Source: Kiritimatiellia bacterium (lineage in GTDB: Bacteria; Verrucomicrobiota; Kiritimatiellia; RFP12; UBA1067). From it: 64,000 nt of DNA. The position numbers and the translations under genes were made by a program. Location of the stretch: NCBI GenBank assembly GCA_016296065.1, contig JAEDKA010000003.1, positions 1-64,000 on the forward strand, in the 5' to 3' direction. This document shows, in pieces, positions 9,501-18,113 of this stretch. The notes beneath the pieces were generated by a model, which saw only the letters and a list, made by a program, of their open reading frames with translations, had not been told where the DNA came from and searched no databases. How positions within the stretch are numbered: position 1 is the first letter of the stretch; each line of letters opens with the position of its first letter.

Positions 9501-9908
9501 GCTTGTCTTGTGGTAGAGCGCGAGAAACGGGAACTTCTTGGGATTGACCTTGCTGGGATAGACCACGCGTCCATCGAAGACCTCGACGTTGCCGGAACCG
9601 CCGAGGTCCTTGCAGTTCGGATACTCCTCGCTCGTCCATACGCGCAATGTCTCGCCAGGCGCAAGGGAGAGCTTCGCAAGATTCTTCTTCTTTGCGCCTG
9701 GCTCGAGCTTCTTTCCGCGGTTGACGCGAATAAGCTCGTACTCGCCGATATCCGCCGCCAAATCGCCGTTGTTGACGAGCTCAACCCAGCCGTATTCCCT
9801 GCCGAGGTCGTCGCGCTCTCCGGGACGCGGACAGACCGCATTGATCCTCACATCGGCAAATGCCGACGCCGTCGCGAGGCCAATCAAGGCGATCAATCGC
9901 AGCTTCAT
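6576..9908 (-). CDS. CotH-kinase-family secreted surface protein
   Basis: A protein of 1110 residues with a signal peptide (about 1-18). An N-terminal lamin-tail-like domain (about 19-180, with YGWVELVNNGD) is followed by a CotH-type atypical kinase region (about 320-640) with VRIDLRGNTSGGFRKKSHG, LRFSKCQ and WKPLAYDMNQSWGH. A second lamin-tail-like domain (about 790-880) and a concanavalin-like C-terminal part follow. CotH proteins are secretory-pathway-type protein kinases in spore formers; in PVC bacteria they occur in large extracellular proteins of unknown role. ATG lies one base after the stop of the beta-repeat protein gene, so the two are co-transcribed and may form one surface assembly. 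The protein ends in GFGVRMR. Confidence 0.8.
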   Translation of the reverse strand: MKLRLIALIGLATASAFADVRINAVCPRPGERDDLGREYGWVELVNNGDLAADIGEYELIRVNRGKKLEPGAKKKNLAKLSLAPGETLRVWTSEEYPNCKDLGGSGNVEVFDGRVVYPSKVNPKKFPFLALYHKTSEFTNLVDAVAIPVDIKDGATFERDWSVDTRYAWNIVFGGESVPYGPNVGPLYGVKHDFSDLASTAMATSGAPYSVSLAVNPFSGSAMSGDAIASVSLEYCCDFGSTNGVPMAKGARDKANGDVWTAAIPAEAIPSGPGRLIRWRARITDGDGNVWTSPSFRNPDDGYAWYGTITEPGALDDAKLQTWHMFVDGESNLAQMDVDADKQNLSLVPYNARCSIYDSQTGVYYDNVRIDLRGNTSGGFRKKSHGLRFSKCQPMKCVNDLEGASIETRKTSLVAEYCDPAYVRQSLAFHLIRKSGGYAPFHYPVRVNLNGGFYQLAFHSNRFSDEMIEDWYGFDEYGYGYKNSGTLAPTRSGDRLAGSTVTCEKKTPDDGEETTAKAYAPLVAWTSGFGSTLANGVDDQPVVCRAVVESFDLPAWINYMAATRITMECDDTWANLSTYGDLNGTGTWKPLAYDMNQSWGHIYYGQWNGTKITPGTVMANPYAEIDSHKAHPFFGGMRILSHKSDGSAEDRPNYAFEAILQSTKFRRIYLRRLRSLMDEWLGAPGTPREETKAWQYVVAVTNATYECAALDYEKWRAHESNPAGPGTFWTKTGTFCWTGKITHEQGVEDLWVNYFVPRRRHLYVTHSIHNAAKGIGYAQNLSAGIPDAQMPASVLCANLSLAARTEDELVVLNANTEAVDMSGWTLSGGIAGVLPAGTVVDAGDTITLVRDRKAWIAANITDLGDRVVVGNFDFVDGGAVCLVPAEAGWHDAVPLVAARELKGSWFDASVANQDRGTDVTSIVDSAQRGTWSASGGAKGTVESRLGVRYIEVRGDGAAGDRLRFTPDDQQKERRVSVAEMAVCFDDVISDVATAAQGAVGAFTLARNDKGEPAFFLHDGGRWHEVSNESVMPAAGAVYRLRVTLDARGGTPAVSWSVKVGDRWAALSDAEGATRFAVSGRASSFAFAGCGEVGDFCGDTGRLPGFGVRMR

Positions 9909-9909
9909 G

Positions 9910-12900
9910 TCAATTGATTATGATGACAAAGCCCTTTGGACGGAACGAAGCAACGAGCTGATACGTCGGGCTTCCCTCTTCCGTCTCGGCGGGTATCTCC
10001 CTCACCACCAGCTTCCACTTGCCGCGCTCGTTGTCGGCATTTTCCAATATCGGCAGCGGGCCTGAAATCGGCTCCGTAGTCGTGAGTCCGACATACGTCT
10101 CAGACGTGTCCGTCAGCGCATCCTCTGCGGTGAACTTGAACTTCGCACCTGCGGAGAAGGTTACGCTACGCACCTTGGTTGTCGCACAGCCGCCCAGAGT
10201 CGAGCTTGAGCTTACCGATATGGCTGGCGAGCCGTTTATCGTGCAATCGTTGTTGAGAAGCAATGCGCCACCATCAACAGTTATGGTAGACGAGATAATG
10301 TTAACCCCTTTGTCGGCTATTATGGTTCCGCCCTTGATGGGAGCATAAAACTCAAATCTGCCATCGCTGGTCAATTGCATCGTTCCCGTAAACCCGGTGA
10401 AGTCAGTATAGAACCTGACACGGCGACCTCCATCCCAACGAGAATTGAAAAGGAGATAACCAGCGCCCGTGAAAGTCCCCCTGAAGTCCAAATTCATCGA
10501 ATTGCCGCCACGGCATTCGCGATTGTCCCATTCGTTGTCAGTGCCTTCGACTACTTCGACATTCCAAACCGTTTCATTGTTGGATCCGCCTTTTATTCCG
10601 AATCTCTCAATCACTCCTCCCGCCATCTTCAGATGTGACGAGGCGCCAAGCGTTGTTGTGCCGTCATACCAAGGCTGAATGGAAAGACGGGCATTGTTGG
10701 TCAAAACGACGTTTCCCGCAAAACCCGCCAGCTGGGTTGTGTCGTTCAATATCAACTTGCATGCATCAATCACCAGCTCGCCCGTGCCGTCAATCTTGTA
10801 GGACGGCGTCCAGTCCTTTCCTCGGACAATCTTTCCGTTGACGGTGCTGTCCATGTGGAGTGAAGTGAGCAGATTGACCGTCCCCTCAGCAAACAGCGCC
10901 TTGCTGACATCGACATCGCCCTCAAGCGTACGTTCGAGCGCGACGTCCAGATTCAGCGGGCCTTCCGCGTCGCCTGCAAAGCCGACCGTGCCCTTGACGC
11001 AAAGTTCGGCAGGAGCGAACGTGCCGTGGCCCTTGATGAGCGCGTATGAGTTCTCGCCCGTAACTTCGACGTCGACGCCAAGCGGCGCGACTTCGGAATT
11101 GACGAGGACCGTCTGGACGGTATTGTCCTCGGTAAGAACGAGCGCAGCGCGATCCTTTTCTGTGAACGCCCTGACCGTTCCGCTCGTCTCGCCCTTCCAC
11201 GTGTCGGCGGCGGTCCACTCTCCGCCGTCGGTGTTAATGACCAATCTTTCAAGACCAGACACAGTAACCTTGAGAACATTGTTGTCAACCGTGTAAGCGA
11301 GAGTCGCGACACCCGGCAGGCCGACAATGTCAACGTTGTCGGACGTAATGGTCGTGTCGACAAGTCCGCCGGAAAGCGTGACAAGATCATAGCTGCCGTT
11401 CGCGCTTATTCCACCTGAGACATCGACAACGAGCGTTCCACCCACGTCGATCTTTAGCGGCTTCTCCACCGTGCCGCCCATAGCGACGACCATGGCGCCG
11501 TTGGGGGCGATCTCGAAGGAATCAATCTGATCGAAAGTGGACGAAGCGAAGGAAATCACGCCGGTGCGGTCAGCGCCGGTGAACACAGCCTTTATCGGCT
11601 GCTCCTCTGCGGCAGGCGTCAGATTCGCAGAAAACGCAGCGGAATGTCCGCCGGACGCAAGTCCGATGCCGTTCGCGCCGACAGTCATAGGCACACCCGA
11701 GAGCCATGCTGCCTTGTCCGTCACAGGCGCGAAGGAGCCGCCGTTGACGGTCAGGGTCTGCGTCACACCTTCCCTGGTAGACATCGTGATGGTGTCGGTA
11801 TGGAATGTTCCGCCGTTAAGCTGCATGGTAGCAGACGTTCCCGTGTCGTTGTTGAAGCAGAGATCCTGCCCAGCTGGAACATATATGTCGCCGCCAGTCA
11901 TGTTCAGCGCGCCCGAGCCGCGCCATGCGATGTGAAACCTCTTGCCGCAGTTCACCGTTCCGCCCTGCATGTTGAAAGTACCAACAGCGTTTGCGTTGCC
12001 GCCGACAACGATATCCTGGTCGTTGTCCGTTTCAAGCGTACCGCCGGTCATAGTGAATGTCGCCGTGCTGCCGCTGCTTGTGTGGTTGTAGTGCGAACCA
12101 ATCCAGAACTTCTTTGGGGTGAAGGTGCCGCCCGAAAGAGTCATATCTGCGGTCGAGCCGGTGCCACTCGCAAGGACGAATTCGTTGTCCGTGTCAAACT
12201 CGCCATTGCTCATTGTAATCGTTGCGGAGGAGTTGGAGCCGACGGCTGCACGCGAAAAACCAACGACTTTAATCGATCCACCCGAGATATCCATCGTAGT
12301 TGTCGCAGCGCCGCTTTTGCCTTCGGCGAGCATGAGCTGTCCGCCGACTCTGAACGAGCCGCCGCTGATGTTCATTTCGGAAGTTCCCTGGTTCTCGCTG
12401 CACGTCGCGTTCGCCGCCGTGTCGACGGATCCGCTCATCAAGTTGAACACGCCTTTGCACCCTGAATGATTGCCCTGGCCAACGATAAACGTATCGCTGT
12501 TCTGCCTGTATGTACCGCCGTTGACCGTCATTGTCGCAGTGCGGCTATACCCACCGTAGCCGATGCATGTATAGGACTGGTTCGTGAATACGCCGCCATT
12601 CAGCGTGAAATAAGAATCTGCGGCGCCATTGCCGATCCAAAGTTCGCTAGGGAAATAATACACGCCGCCCTCGATCGTCAGGCCGCCGTGTTTGCCGGTG
12701 CCGACATTGATAGCCCGCCCCCATTTACTTTGTGTAAACGATGTGGTCAGACCGGCGCCTTCCTCAGCCCCTTCCGCGACTTTCCATACAATATCTGGCT
12801 TGGACTCGTTCTCTATCCAAACTCCGCCTCCAACAGATACCAGCGTCGAGAACGTGACAACGATCGGACCGGAAGACGGAAGCCTTGCGACCTGATTGCC

Positions 12901-13062
12901 TCCGAAGACGTAGTTGCCGCCGCTCGAATACCAGTTGCCGGAATCGGTCCAGTCGGTGGTTTCGCCGCCGCCGGTCCAGAATGTGTCGGCATTCGCAGCA
13001 AGCGACAAAGCGCATGCGGCGGTTGCAAGAACTGTTGAAATCGACTTGTTTTCTGATGACAT
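9910..13062 (-). CDS. Giant secreted beta-repeat surface protein
   Basis: A protein of 1050 residues using the start MSSENKSIST, with GAAAGG 7 nt upstream. An upstream in-frame ATG has no Shine-Dalgarno site and lies at or before the predicted promoter start. A signal peptide (about 1-24) is followed by about 450 residues of GG-rich repeats such as MTVNGGTYRQNSD, MNISGGSFRVGG and MTMSNGEFDTDN, the pattern of a right-handed beta-helix like autotransporter passenger repeats. The second half is a less regular beta-rich region. No beta-barrel, PEP-CTERM or LPXTG signal is present; the protein ends KGFVIIIN. It is probably a cell-surface adhesin or glycan-binding scaffold. It is the first gene of the operon running to the GH51 gene and has its own motif-bearing promoter. 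Confidence 0.75.
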   Translation of the reverse strand: MSSENKSISTVLATAACALSLAANADTFWTGGGETTDWTDSGNWYSSGGNYVFGGNQVARLPSSGPIVVTFSTLVSVGGGVWIENESKPDIVWKVAEGAEEGAGLTTSFTQSKWGRAINVGTGKHGGLTIEGGVYYFPSELWIGNGAADSYFTLNGGVFTNQSYTCIGYGGYSRTATMTVNGGTYRQNSDTFIVGQGNHSGCKGVFNLMSGSVDTAANATCSENQGTSEMNISGGSFRVGGQLMLAEGKSGAATTTMDISGGSIKVVGFSRAAVGSNSSATITMSNGEFDTDNEFVLASGTGSTADMTLSGGTFTPKKFWIGSHYNHTSSGSTATFTMTGGTLETDNDQDIVVGGNANAVGTFNMQGGTVNCGKRFHIAWRGSGALNMTGGDIYVPAGQDLCFNNDTGTSATMQLNGGTFHTDTITMSTREGVTQTLTVNGGSFAPVTDKAAWLSGVPMTVGANGIGLASGGHSAAFSANLTPAAEEQPIKAVFTGADRTGVISFASSTFDQIDSFEIAPNGAMVVAMGGTVEKPLKIDVGGTLVVDVSGGISANGSYDLVTLSGGLVDTTITSDNVDIVGLPGVATLAYTVDNNVLKVTVSGLERLVINTDGGEWTAADTWKGETSGTVRAFTEKDRAALVLTEDNTVQTVLVNSEVAPLGVDVEVTGENSYALIKGHGTFAPAELCVKGTVGFAGDAEGPLNLDVALERTLEGDVDVSKALFAEGTVNLLTSLHMDSTVNGKIVRGKDWTPSYKIDGTGELVIDACKLILNDTTQLAGFAGNVVLTNNARLSIQPWYDGTTTLGASSHLKMAGGVIERFGIKGGSNNETVWNVEVVEGTDNEWDNRECRGGNSMNLDFRGTFTGAGYLLFNSRWDGGRRVRFYTDFTGFTGTMQLTSDGRFEFYAPIKGGTIIADKGVNIISSTITVDGGALLLNNDCTINGSPAISVSSSSTLGGCATTKVRSVTFSAGAKFKFTAEDALTDTSETYVGLTTTEPISGPLPILENADNERGKWKLVVREIPAETEEGSPTYQLVASFRPKGFVIIIN

Positions 13063-13132
13063 AACAAGACCTTTCACTGATGTTTGTCTATATTCTATCA
13101 AAACAGCCCGTCCCTATTCCTCCCACTTTCGG
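13063..13132 (-). promoter_or_regulatory. Glycan-regulon promoter of the surface-protein operon
   Basis: The regulon motif CCGAAAGTGGGAG (13120-13132) is followed, 22 nt later, by the -10 box TAGAAT (13092-13097). Unlike the other regulon promoters, this one leaves a leader of about 25 nt with a GAAAGG Shine-Dalgarno site. Confidence 0.6.
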
Positions 13133-13138
13133 GGGGCA

Positions 13139-14833
13139 CTATTTCGGCACCTTCAACCATTCGAGGTCGAGGCGCTTGCCCTTGGTGCGGAACTCGAGCT
13201 TGACCAGGTTGCGGTTAGGCGGAGCGGACAGCGTGAAGGTGTGTTCCTTCCACTCCCTGCCCGTAGGCGGGAGCTTCACCTTCTCGACGTATATCCGCTT
13301 CTCGCACGTCTCGGGATCGGCGAACTCGGTGTTGTAGTCTTCCGGATTAATGACAGCCATGCCGCTCAATCCATCGCAGCGGTAGCGGATAGTGTACTCA
13401 CCCGCCTTTGGCAGTGGTTTGCGGAACGGAAGGAACATAGGGAAGATGAAATCCTTCGCCGCCGAGGAGATGTACTGAGCGCCGGTGGACTTGTCTTTCT
13501 CCATGGAAAGTCCCGCGATCTTCGGCTGGATGAATTCGGCAAACCGGTTCACACCGTCTTTCCCCGGGTCATGGCGTTCGAGCGTACACCTGCCTGAGGC
13601 CTTCTGCGGAAGCCAGAGAAACGCGTGCGAATAGTCAAGGCCCCTTATGTCCAGGGCGTAGCCGATGTACCGCGTCTCCTCCGACTTCGAGAGGTCCCAG
13701 CCCCGGCCCCACTTGTAGTGCATGTAGACAATGTCGACCTCGCTGGAGAGCCTTCCGCGTCCGCCGCCCCAATTCGCCGGGCGCCTCCAGTAGTCGCCCT
13801 TCTCGCGGTTTATCGCGATGGGCGTCCACTCTATGTCAAAGCCCAGGTTGTACTTGCATATCTGGTTGACGCCGCGCAGGTACTGGTGCTTCAGGAATTC
13901 GATTGGGTCGACTGCGTCCTTCTTCGCGGACACTTCGCCTGTCACAGGATTGACCAGTGTATTCTGGGACCACAGAATCGTCAGGTTTTCGCCGAGCTGG
14001 CCTGCGCCCGGGAAGGGATGCCCGATGTCGCGCCCCATCTCGGAATACTGGACGTGCGGCTTCACCTGCGCACCGGTCAGCTCATTCGTCGTCACGAGGC
14101 GGCACATCTCGCGAATTGAGCCATTGCGCTCGCCGACCGGCCCTTGCTTGTTCGCAGTAAGGATCTCGACCATCTCGCAGTATGCATCCCAGTCGTCCTC
14201 CCAGATGGCGCGCGCCAGCGGTCCGCCGAGCGTGAACTGCAGCTGGTTCAGGAGTGTTGAGCGCCCCCACCAGAAGCCTCGCCCTATCGCGATGAAGCGG
14301 TTGACTCCGTCCGTATCCTCCTTGGTCCAGGCGAGCGGTCCCGTCTTCGGCCCCGTGTAGCGCAGAAGCTCCGCCGCGCGCAGGTACCATCCCTCGGCGT
14401 TCGGCCAGCGGAACTGCGAGTCCCAGTGTGGACGCCCTCCCGTGATGTGGGTGTAGAACCAGCGGACGTAGTCCAGCGCGCGTTCACGGTATTCCGCCTC
14501 GCCGGTGATTTCATACATGATGGCCTGGTAGTAGGCCGTCTGCGAATCCCATGCGCAGCGGTTGTCGAAGTCCGGACTGTCGATCTGCGTGATTCCCTCG
14601 CCACGGCGCGCGAAGATTCGCGGCTTCCTCGAGAAGCGGTGGTCGTGCTTTGTGAGCGCGTCGTAGAGGGTCTTCCACGGCTCGACCCCGCCCTGCACGT
14701 TTGCCTTCAGCTGGTCGAGCTGCTCGCGGTTCAGCCCGATGCCAGGATGCCGAAAACGTCCTTGCGCAGCCGTCGCGTCAAAAGCGCAAAGGCCCGCGAA
14801 AAACACAATCGACACAAGGAATTTAGTTTTCAT
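13139..14833 (-). CDS. Secreted alginate-lyase-superfamily polysaccharide lyase
   Basis: An exported protein of 564 residues with a signal peptide (about 1-23). The mature start, FRHPGIGLNREQLDQLKANV, and the helical region (about 30-370) match PF05426/PL38-type lyases that cleave uronic-acid glycans by beta-elimination. Conserved polar motifs include ERNGSIREM, HVQYSEMGRD and GLDYSHAFLWLPQKA. The C-terminal about 130 residues form a carbohydrate-binding-like beta-sandwich. A degraded close relative of its N-terminus lies at 18114-18357. It appears monocistronic, with its own motif-bearing leaderless promoter. The exact substrate is not determined by sequence. Confidence 0.82.
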   Translation of the reverse strand: MKTKFLVSIVFFAGLCAFDATAAQGRFRHPGIGLNREQLDQLKANVQGGVEPWKTLYDALTKHDHRFSRKPRIFARRGEGITQIDSPDFDNRCAWDSQTAYYQAIMYEITGEAEYRERALDYVRWFYTHITGGRPHWDSQFRWPNAEGWYLRAAELLRYTGPKTGPLAWTKEDTDGVNRFIAIGRGFWWGRSTLLNQLQFTLGGPLARAIWEDDWDAYCEMVEILTANKQGPVGERNGSIREMCRLVTTNELTGAQVKPHVQYSEMGRDIGHPFPGAGQLGENLTILWSQNTLVNPVTGEVSAKKDAVDPIEFLKHQYLRGVNQICKYNLGFDIEWTPIAINREKGDYWRRPANWGGGRGRLSSEVDIVYMHYKWGRGWDLSKSEETRYIGYALDIRGLDYSHAFLWLPQKASGRCTLERHDPGKDGVNRFAEFIQPKIAGLSMEKDKSTGAQYISSAAKDFIFPMFLPFRKPLPKAGEYTIRYRCDGLSGMAVINPEDYNTEFADPETCEKRIYVEKVKLPPTGREWKEHTFTLSAPPNRNLVKLEFRTKGKRLDLEWLKVPK

Positions 14834-14880
14834 GACGGTATAATAGCAGAAAACACCCCCTCACAACATCCCACTTTCGG
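14834..14880 (-). promoter_or_regulatory. Glycan-regulon promoter (lyase gene)
   Basis: Motif CCGAAAGTGGGAT (14868-14880), 22-nt gap, -10 box TATTAT (14840-14845), then 6 nt to ATG. No -35 hexamer is apparent, so the motif is likely an activator site covering about -35 to -47. Confidence 0.65.
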
Positions 14881-14896
14881 GTGGGAATCCTTGTGT

Positions 14897-16366
14897 TCAG
14901 TCTGTGAAAATGGCGGTGCCAGCTTCTCCGCTTTCGTTGTACGTGAATAGGCCCGTCCTGTCGCCGCGGTAGCTTCCCCACGTCATCCTGTAGGACTCAC
15001 CTGCGTCCTTCCACTCCTTGCCGTCATACGACCACGCGAAGCGCGCAACGCCATCCATGCCCCACTCGCTGCGAAGAAAGATCTTCTCCCCCACCTCGCA
15101 ATCCAACGCAATGTCACGTTTCCCATTGCGCCAGTAGAGCGACTTCACGCCGCCTTCCAACTTGACTCCGAACTCGCACGATGTCTTGCCGAAGTGGCAG
15201 ATCCCCGCGCGCTGTCCATCGGACATCTTCGCCGTCGACAGGCATACGGAGAACTCGTTCGTCGCATTTCGCCATGCGCGCTTCGAGAAGACGTTGCCTA
15301 CGGAGAAGAAGTCGCCTGGCTTCAGCGGACGGAATGCGTCAAGTTCCAGACGCTCTTCACTAATGCGAACCTTCTCAAGGCGAGGCGCATGGTTCCATGC
15401 CCAGTCGGGGAAAAGGAAGCCCTTCGGCACCGCCGCCAAGATGGCGGCTTTCCCAGTTATGACGGGTTTTTGGGGATTCCACACCATCGTGCCGATGCCG
15501 TCCTTGTCCGGCGTGCCGACGATCGGCCAGCCGTCAATCCAAGTCACCGGCAGAAGGCTCGCCGCGCGGCCATACCACTGGCCGTGCCCGTGGTGCGTGA
15601 GGAAGAACCAGTTGCCGGCGTCGTCGACGAGAAACCCGCCCTGGTTCGGTTCGTCCGCCTCACGCTGCGGATGCGAAAGGACGCGACGCTCCTCGTACGG
15701 ACCCATCACGTTCTTCGAGCGTGCCATCATAAGGCGGCGCCCGCCTCCAGCCACTTCGCTGTAGAGGTGGTAGTATGTGCCGTTCCACTTGTAGAGCTTG
15801 TTCGCCTCGCGTCCATGTCCCTCGTTGACGAGGGCTCGGCTTTCGGGGACGACATCAAGTCCGTCGGCGGTCAGCTCGAAGACATACGTCTTGTATCCGC
15901 CGGCGAAATGCGTCGCTACGAGATAACCCTTTCCGTCGTCGTCGAACAGAACGCCAGTGTCGTCCCACCCTGCCGTGAAAAAAGACATCTTGTGCGGCGC
16001 AGACCACGGGCCTGCGGCGTTTTCCGCCGTCGCTACGAAAATGCCTTCGTCCGGCGTCCCGAAGTAGCAGCAGAACTTTCCTTCGCGCTCGCGGATGCAT
16101 CCGGCCCACACGCCTCGTCCATAGCGGCGCATCCTCTTCCACGTCCAGTCATCGCCGAAAACGGACGTATCGTCTACGACATGTCCAACAACTCTCCAGT
16201 TGACCATGTCGGGCGATTCGAGTACGTCCATCCCCGGCGAAAGGTGGAGAGTGCTAGTTATCGCATAGAAGCGGTTGCCGCTGCGGATGCAGTCGATGTC
16301 GCTGAAATCCGCCGGCAGAACGGGATTCGTAAACGTCGCGGCAAGAAGAAATGCGCCGATCGTCAT
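14897..16366 (-). CDS. GH43 family glycosidase (xylosidase/arabinofuranosidase type)
   Basis: A protein of 489 residues with a very short signal-like N-terminus (MTIGAFLLAATFT) running directly into NPVLPADFSDIDCI, the start of the five-bladed propeller with the catalytic base Asp. Further propeller motifs are WDDTGVLFDDDGKGYL (pKa-modulating Asp) and NEGHGREANKLYKWNG (likely acid Glu). The C-terminal about 190 residues resemble the GH43_C2/DUF1349 beta-sandwich of beta-xylosidases. The start overlaps the GH97 stop (ATGA) with GGAGGAG upstream, so it is translationally coupled. A small palindrome (about 15431-15449) encodes the out-of-place peptide KAAILAAV between the two domains. Confidence 0.88.
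   Translation of the reverse strand: MTIGAFLLAATFTNPVLPADFSDIDCIRSGNRFYAITSTLHLSPGMDVLESPDMVNWRVVGHVVDDTSVFGDDWTWKRMRRYGRGVWAGCIREREGKFCCYFGTPDEGIFVATAENAAGPWSAPHKMSFFTAGWDDTGVLFDDDGKGYLVATHFAGGYKTYVFELTADGLDVVPESRALVNEGHGREANKLYKWNGTYYHLYSEVAGGGRRLMMARSKNVMGPYEERRVLSHPQREADEPNQGGFLVDDAGNWFFLTHHGHGQWYGRAASLLPVTWIDGWPIVGTPDKDGIGTMVWNPQKPVITGKAAILAAVPKGFLFPDWAWNHAPRLEKVRISEERLELDAFRPLKPGDFFSVGNVFSKRAWRNATNEFSVCLSTAKMSDGQRAGICHFGKTSCEFGVKLEGGVKSLYWRNGKRDIALDCEVGEKIFLRSEWGMDGVARFAWSYDGKEWKDAGESYRMTWGSYRGDRTGLFTYNESGEAGTAIFTD
15431..15449. repeat. Palindrome inside the GH43 gene
   Basis: GCCGCCA-AGA-TGGCGGC lies in frame in the inter-domain linker and encodes AAILAA on the coding strand. It resembles a small REP-type element tolerated inside a gene. 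Confidence 0.5.
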
Positions 16367-18057
16367 TGCTCCTCCACAATCGCGGCCCAGCCGCCGTTTG
16401 AAGCGGCGGCAACGTTGAGCCTGTCCTTTGCTGAAAGCGCAAGCACGTCGATGGCGATCGCTCCGAGAGGCTTCGCGACGTCAGGATTCGCATCGCGGAA
16501 AAGGCGCACCTTGAGCGCGCCGCTCCCTGCGAAATCGAGCGGGATGGAGAATTCGCGTTTTTGGCCCGCGTTGAGGCAGCCGACAAACCACTTCTTTCCG
16601 GCGCGGCGCGCAACAACTGCGATCTCTCCGATCTTTCCGTCTATGAAGCGCGTCTCGTCGAAGACGGTGGGTATCTCGCGCCAGAAGTCGAGCGCAGGGT
16701 TCTTCTCGTCGATCTGGTCCGGACGGGAATACCAGAAGAGGAACTGCCATCCGCTCGTGTAGACGCACGGCAATGCGAGCTGGTGCGCTAGCGAGTTCTT
16801 GACGCGTCCGTTCTTCCAGCACGGCGTGTAGTCGCCAGGGCCGTCCAGGAAGCGCGTGTACACAAGCGCAGCGTTGTGCCTCGCTACGGGCATCTCCTCG
16901 TTGCCGTGGATGCCCTCGGACGTGAGGATGTTGGGCCACGCGTGCTGGAGCCCCGCGAGACGGAACTCGTCGTGGATATCGACCATCAGTTTCCTGTCGG
17001 CGCACATTTTTATCCAGTCGACGACCTGTTTGCGCCACTTCTGGCCGCCGACGTTGACGAAGCCGAACTTGACGCCCGCAACGCCCCATTCCGCCAGCTT
17101 GTCGAATATCGCCTCCGCGTTCTTCTTGAGCGGCTCGCGGTTTACGTAGAGGATTACGCCAAGGCCCTTCTCCTTTGCCGCGGCGATCACCTTGAAGATG
17201 TCGAGTTCCTCGCCCTTTGCAAGCTTCTCCGGCGCAAGGCCGGGCTTAAGCGGGTCCATCGTGCGCTCGTCGCCGTACCAGCCGCTGTCGAGCTCGATGA
17301 AGGAAAAGCCGTTGCGCGCCGCAAACTCGGCGCATTCGAGTCCGCACGCCGTCGTGAGCTTGGCGACGCGCAGCACCTTGCCGGGCCTGATCCAGCTCGT
17401 GTCCGCGATGCGCGAAGGCGGATTGAGCGCACGAAGCACCGCGTCCTGTCCCTGCGCGAGAGCGGAGCAGTCGGCCGCCGCGCGGACGTACCGCCACGGT
17501 GTCGTGCAGGGAAGCGTCACAGTTGAAGACCCTTCCAGGACCGCCCGGACGACGCCTCTTTTCGGTCCCGGCAAAAAGCGAATGCGCGAATAGTCCTCGA
17601 CGCCTGCATCGCCGATGACGGCGGTGAAGTTCTTTCCTTCGACCACAAGCGGCGACTCCGCCGATCCCTCGATGAGATGCTCGTAGCTGCGCCCCTTGCC
17701 CGCGCCGTCGCCCCGGTACTGGTCCGGCATGGGCGCGATCTCGGCGATCGTCGAAATGGTCTTCGGCACGTATTCGCCCTGCGCGTGGCTCACCGGCCAG
17801 CAGCGCAGGTCGTCGCCGAAGTCGATTGTCCAGGTCTCCTCGGCCACGGTGCGCTCGCCCTGGCCTTCGTATCTGATGCGCCATGCGACTCCACCGGCTA
17901 TGTTCGTCGTCTCGAGCGATGCGCCCACGCCGAGCTGCGGAAATGACACTTCGCACACCCTGGCGCCGTCGGGCGCGACGACATTGACAACGTCGCGTTC
18001 CACGGCAAATGCGGCGGACGCGACAACGGAAAAGACTGACAACAGCATGATTTTCAT
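16363..18057 (-). CDS. GH97 family alpha-glycosidase
   Basis: A protein of 564 residues with a signal peptide (about 1-18, ending VASAAFA). The N-terminal beta-sandwich (about 20-230) and catalytic barrel (about 240-480) match GH97, which acts on alpha-glucosides or alpha-galactosides and needs calcium. In the strand-4 motif GVKFGFVNVG (about 330), Gly stands where retaining GH97 enzymes carry the Asp nucleophile (GIKIDF in the gene at 19897). This suggests an inverting, SusB-like enzyme. Carboxylates for that mechanism may be in VDIHDEFR and SEGIHGNEE. The start is placed at MKIMLLS; the frame is open further upstream only because it runs into pseudogene 18114-18357. It forms an operon with the GH43 gene. 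Confidence 0.85.
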   Translation of the reverse strand: MKIMLLSVFSVVASAAFAVERDVVNVVAPDGARVCEVSFPQLGVGASLETTNIAGGVAWRIRYEGQGERTVAEETWTIDFGDDLRCWPVSHAQGEYVPKTISTIAEIAPMPDQYRGDGAGKGRSYEHLIEGSAESPLVVEGKNFTAVIGDAGVEDYSRIRFLPGPKRGVVRAVLEGSSTVTLPCTTPWRYVRAAADCSALAQGQDAVLRALNPPSRIADTSWIRPGKVLRVAKLTTACGLECAEFAARNGFSFIELDSGWYGDERTMDPLKPGLAPEKLAKGEELDIFKVIAAAKEKGLGVILYVNREPLKKNAEAIFDKLAEWGVAGVKFGFVNVGGQKWRKQVVDWIKMCADRKLMVDIHDEFRLAGLQHAWPNILTSEGIHGNEEMPVARHNAALVYTRFLDGPGDYTPCWKNGRVKNSLAHQLALPCVYTSGWQFLFWYSRPDQIDEKNPALDFWREIPTVFDETRFIDGKIGEIAVVARRAGKKWFVGCLNAGQKREFSIPLDFAGSGALKVRLFRDANPDVAKPLGAIAIDVLALSAKDRLNVAAASNGGWAAIVEEQ

Positions 18058-18105
18058 GCCGGATAGTATAGCAAAACGCACACTGTCCAGACATCCCACT
18101 TTCGG
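18058..18105 (-). promoter_or_regulatory. Glycan-regulon promoter (GH97-GH43 operon)
   Basis: Motif CCGAAAGTGGGAT (18093-18105), 22-nt gap, -10 box TATACT (18065-18070), 7 nt to ATG. The T-rich GCGTTTTGC just before the -10 box is shared with the other regulon promoters. Confidence 0.65.
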
Positions 18106-18113
18106 GGAGCGAT

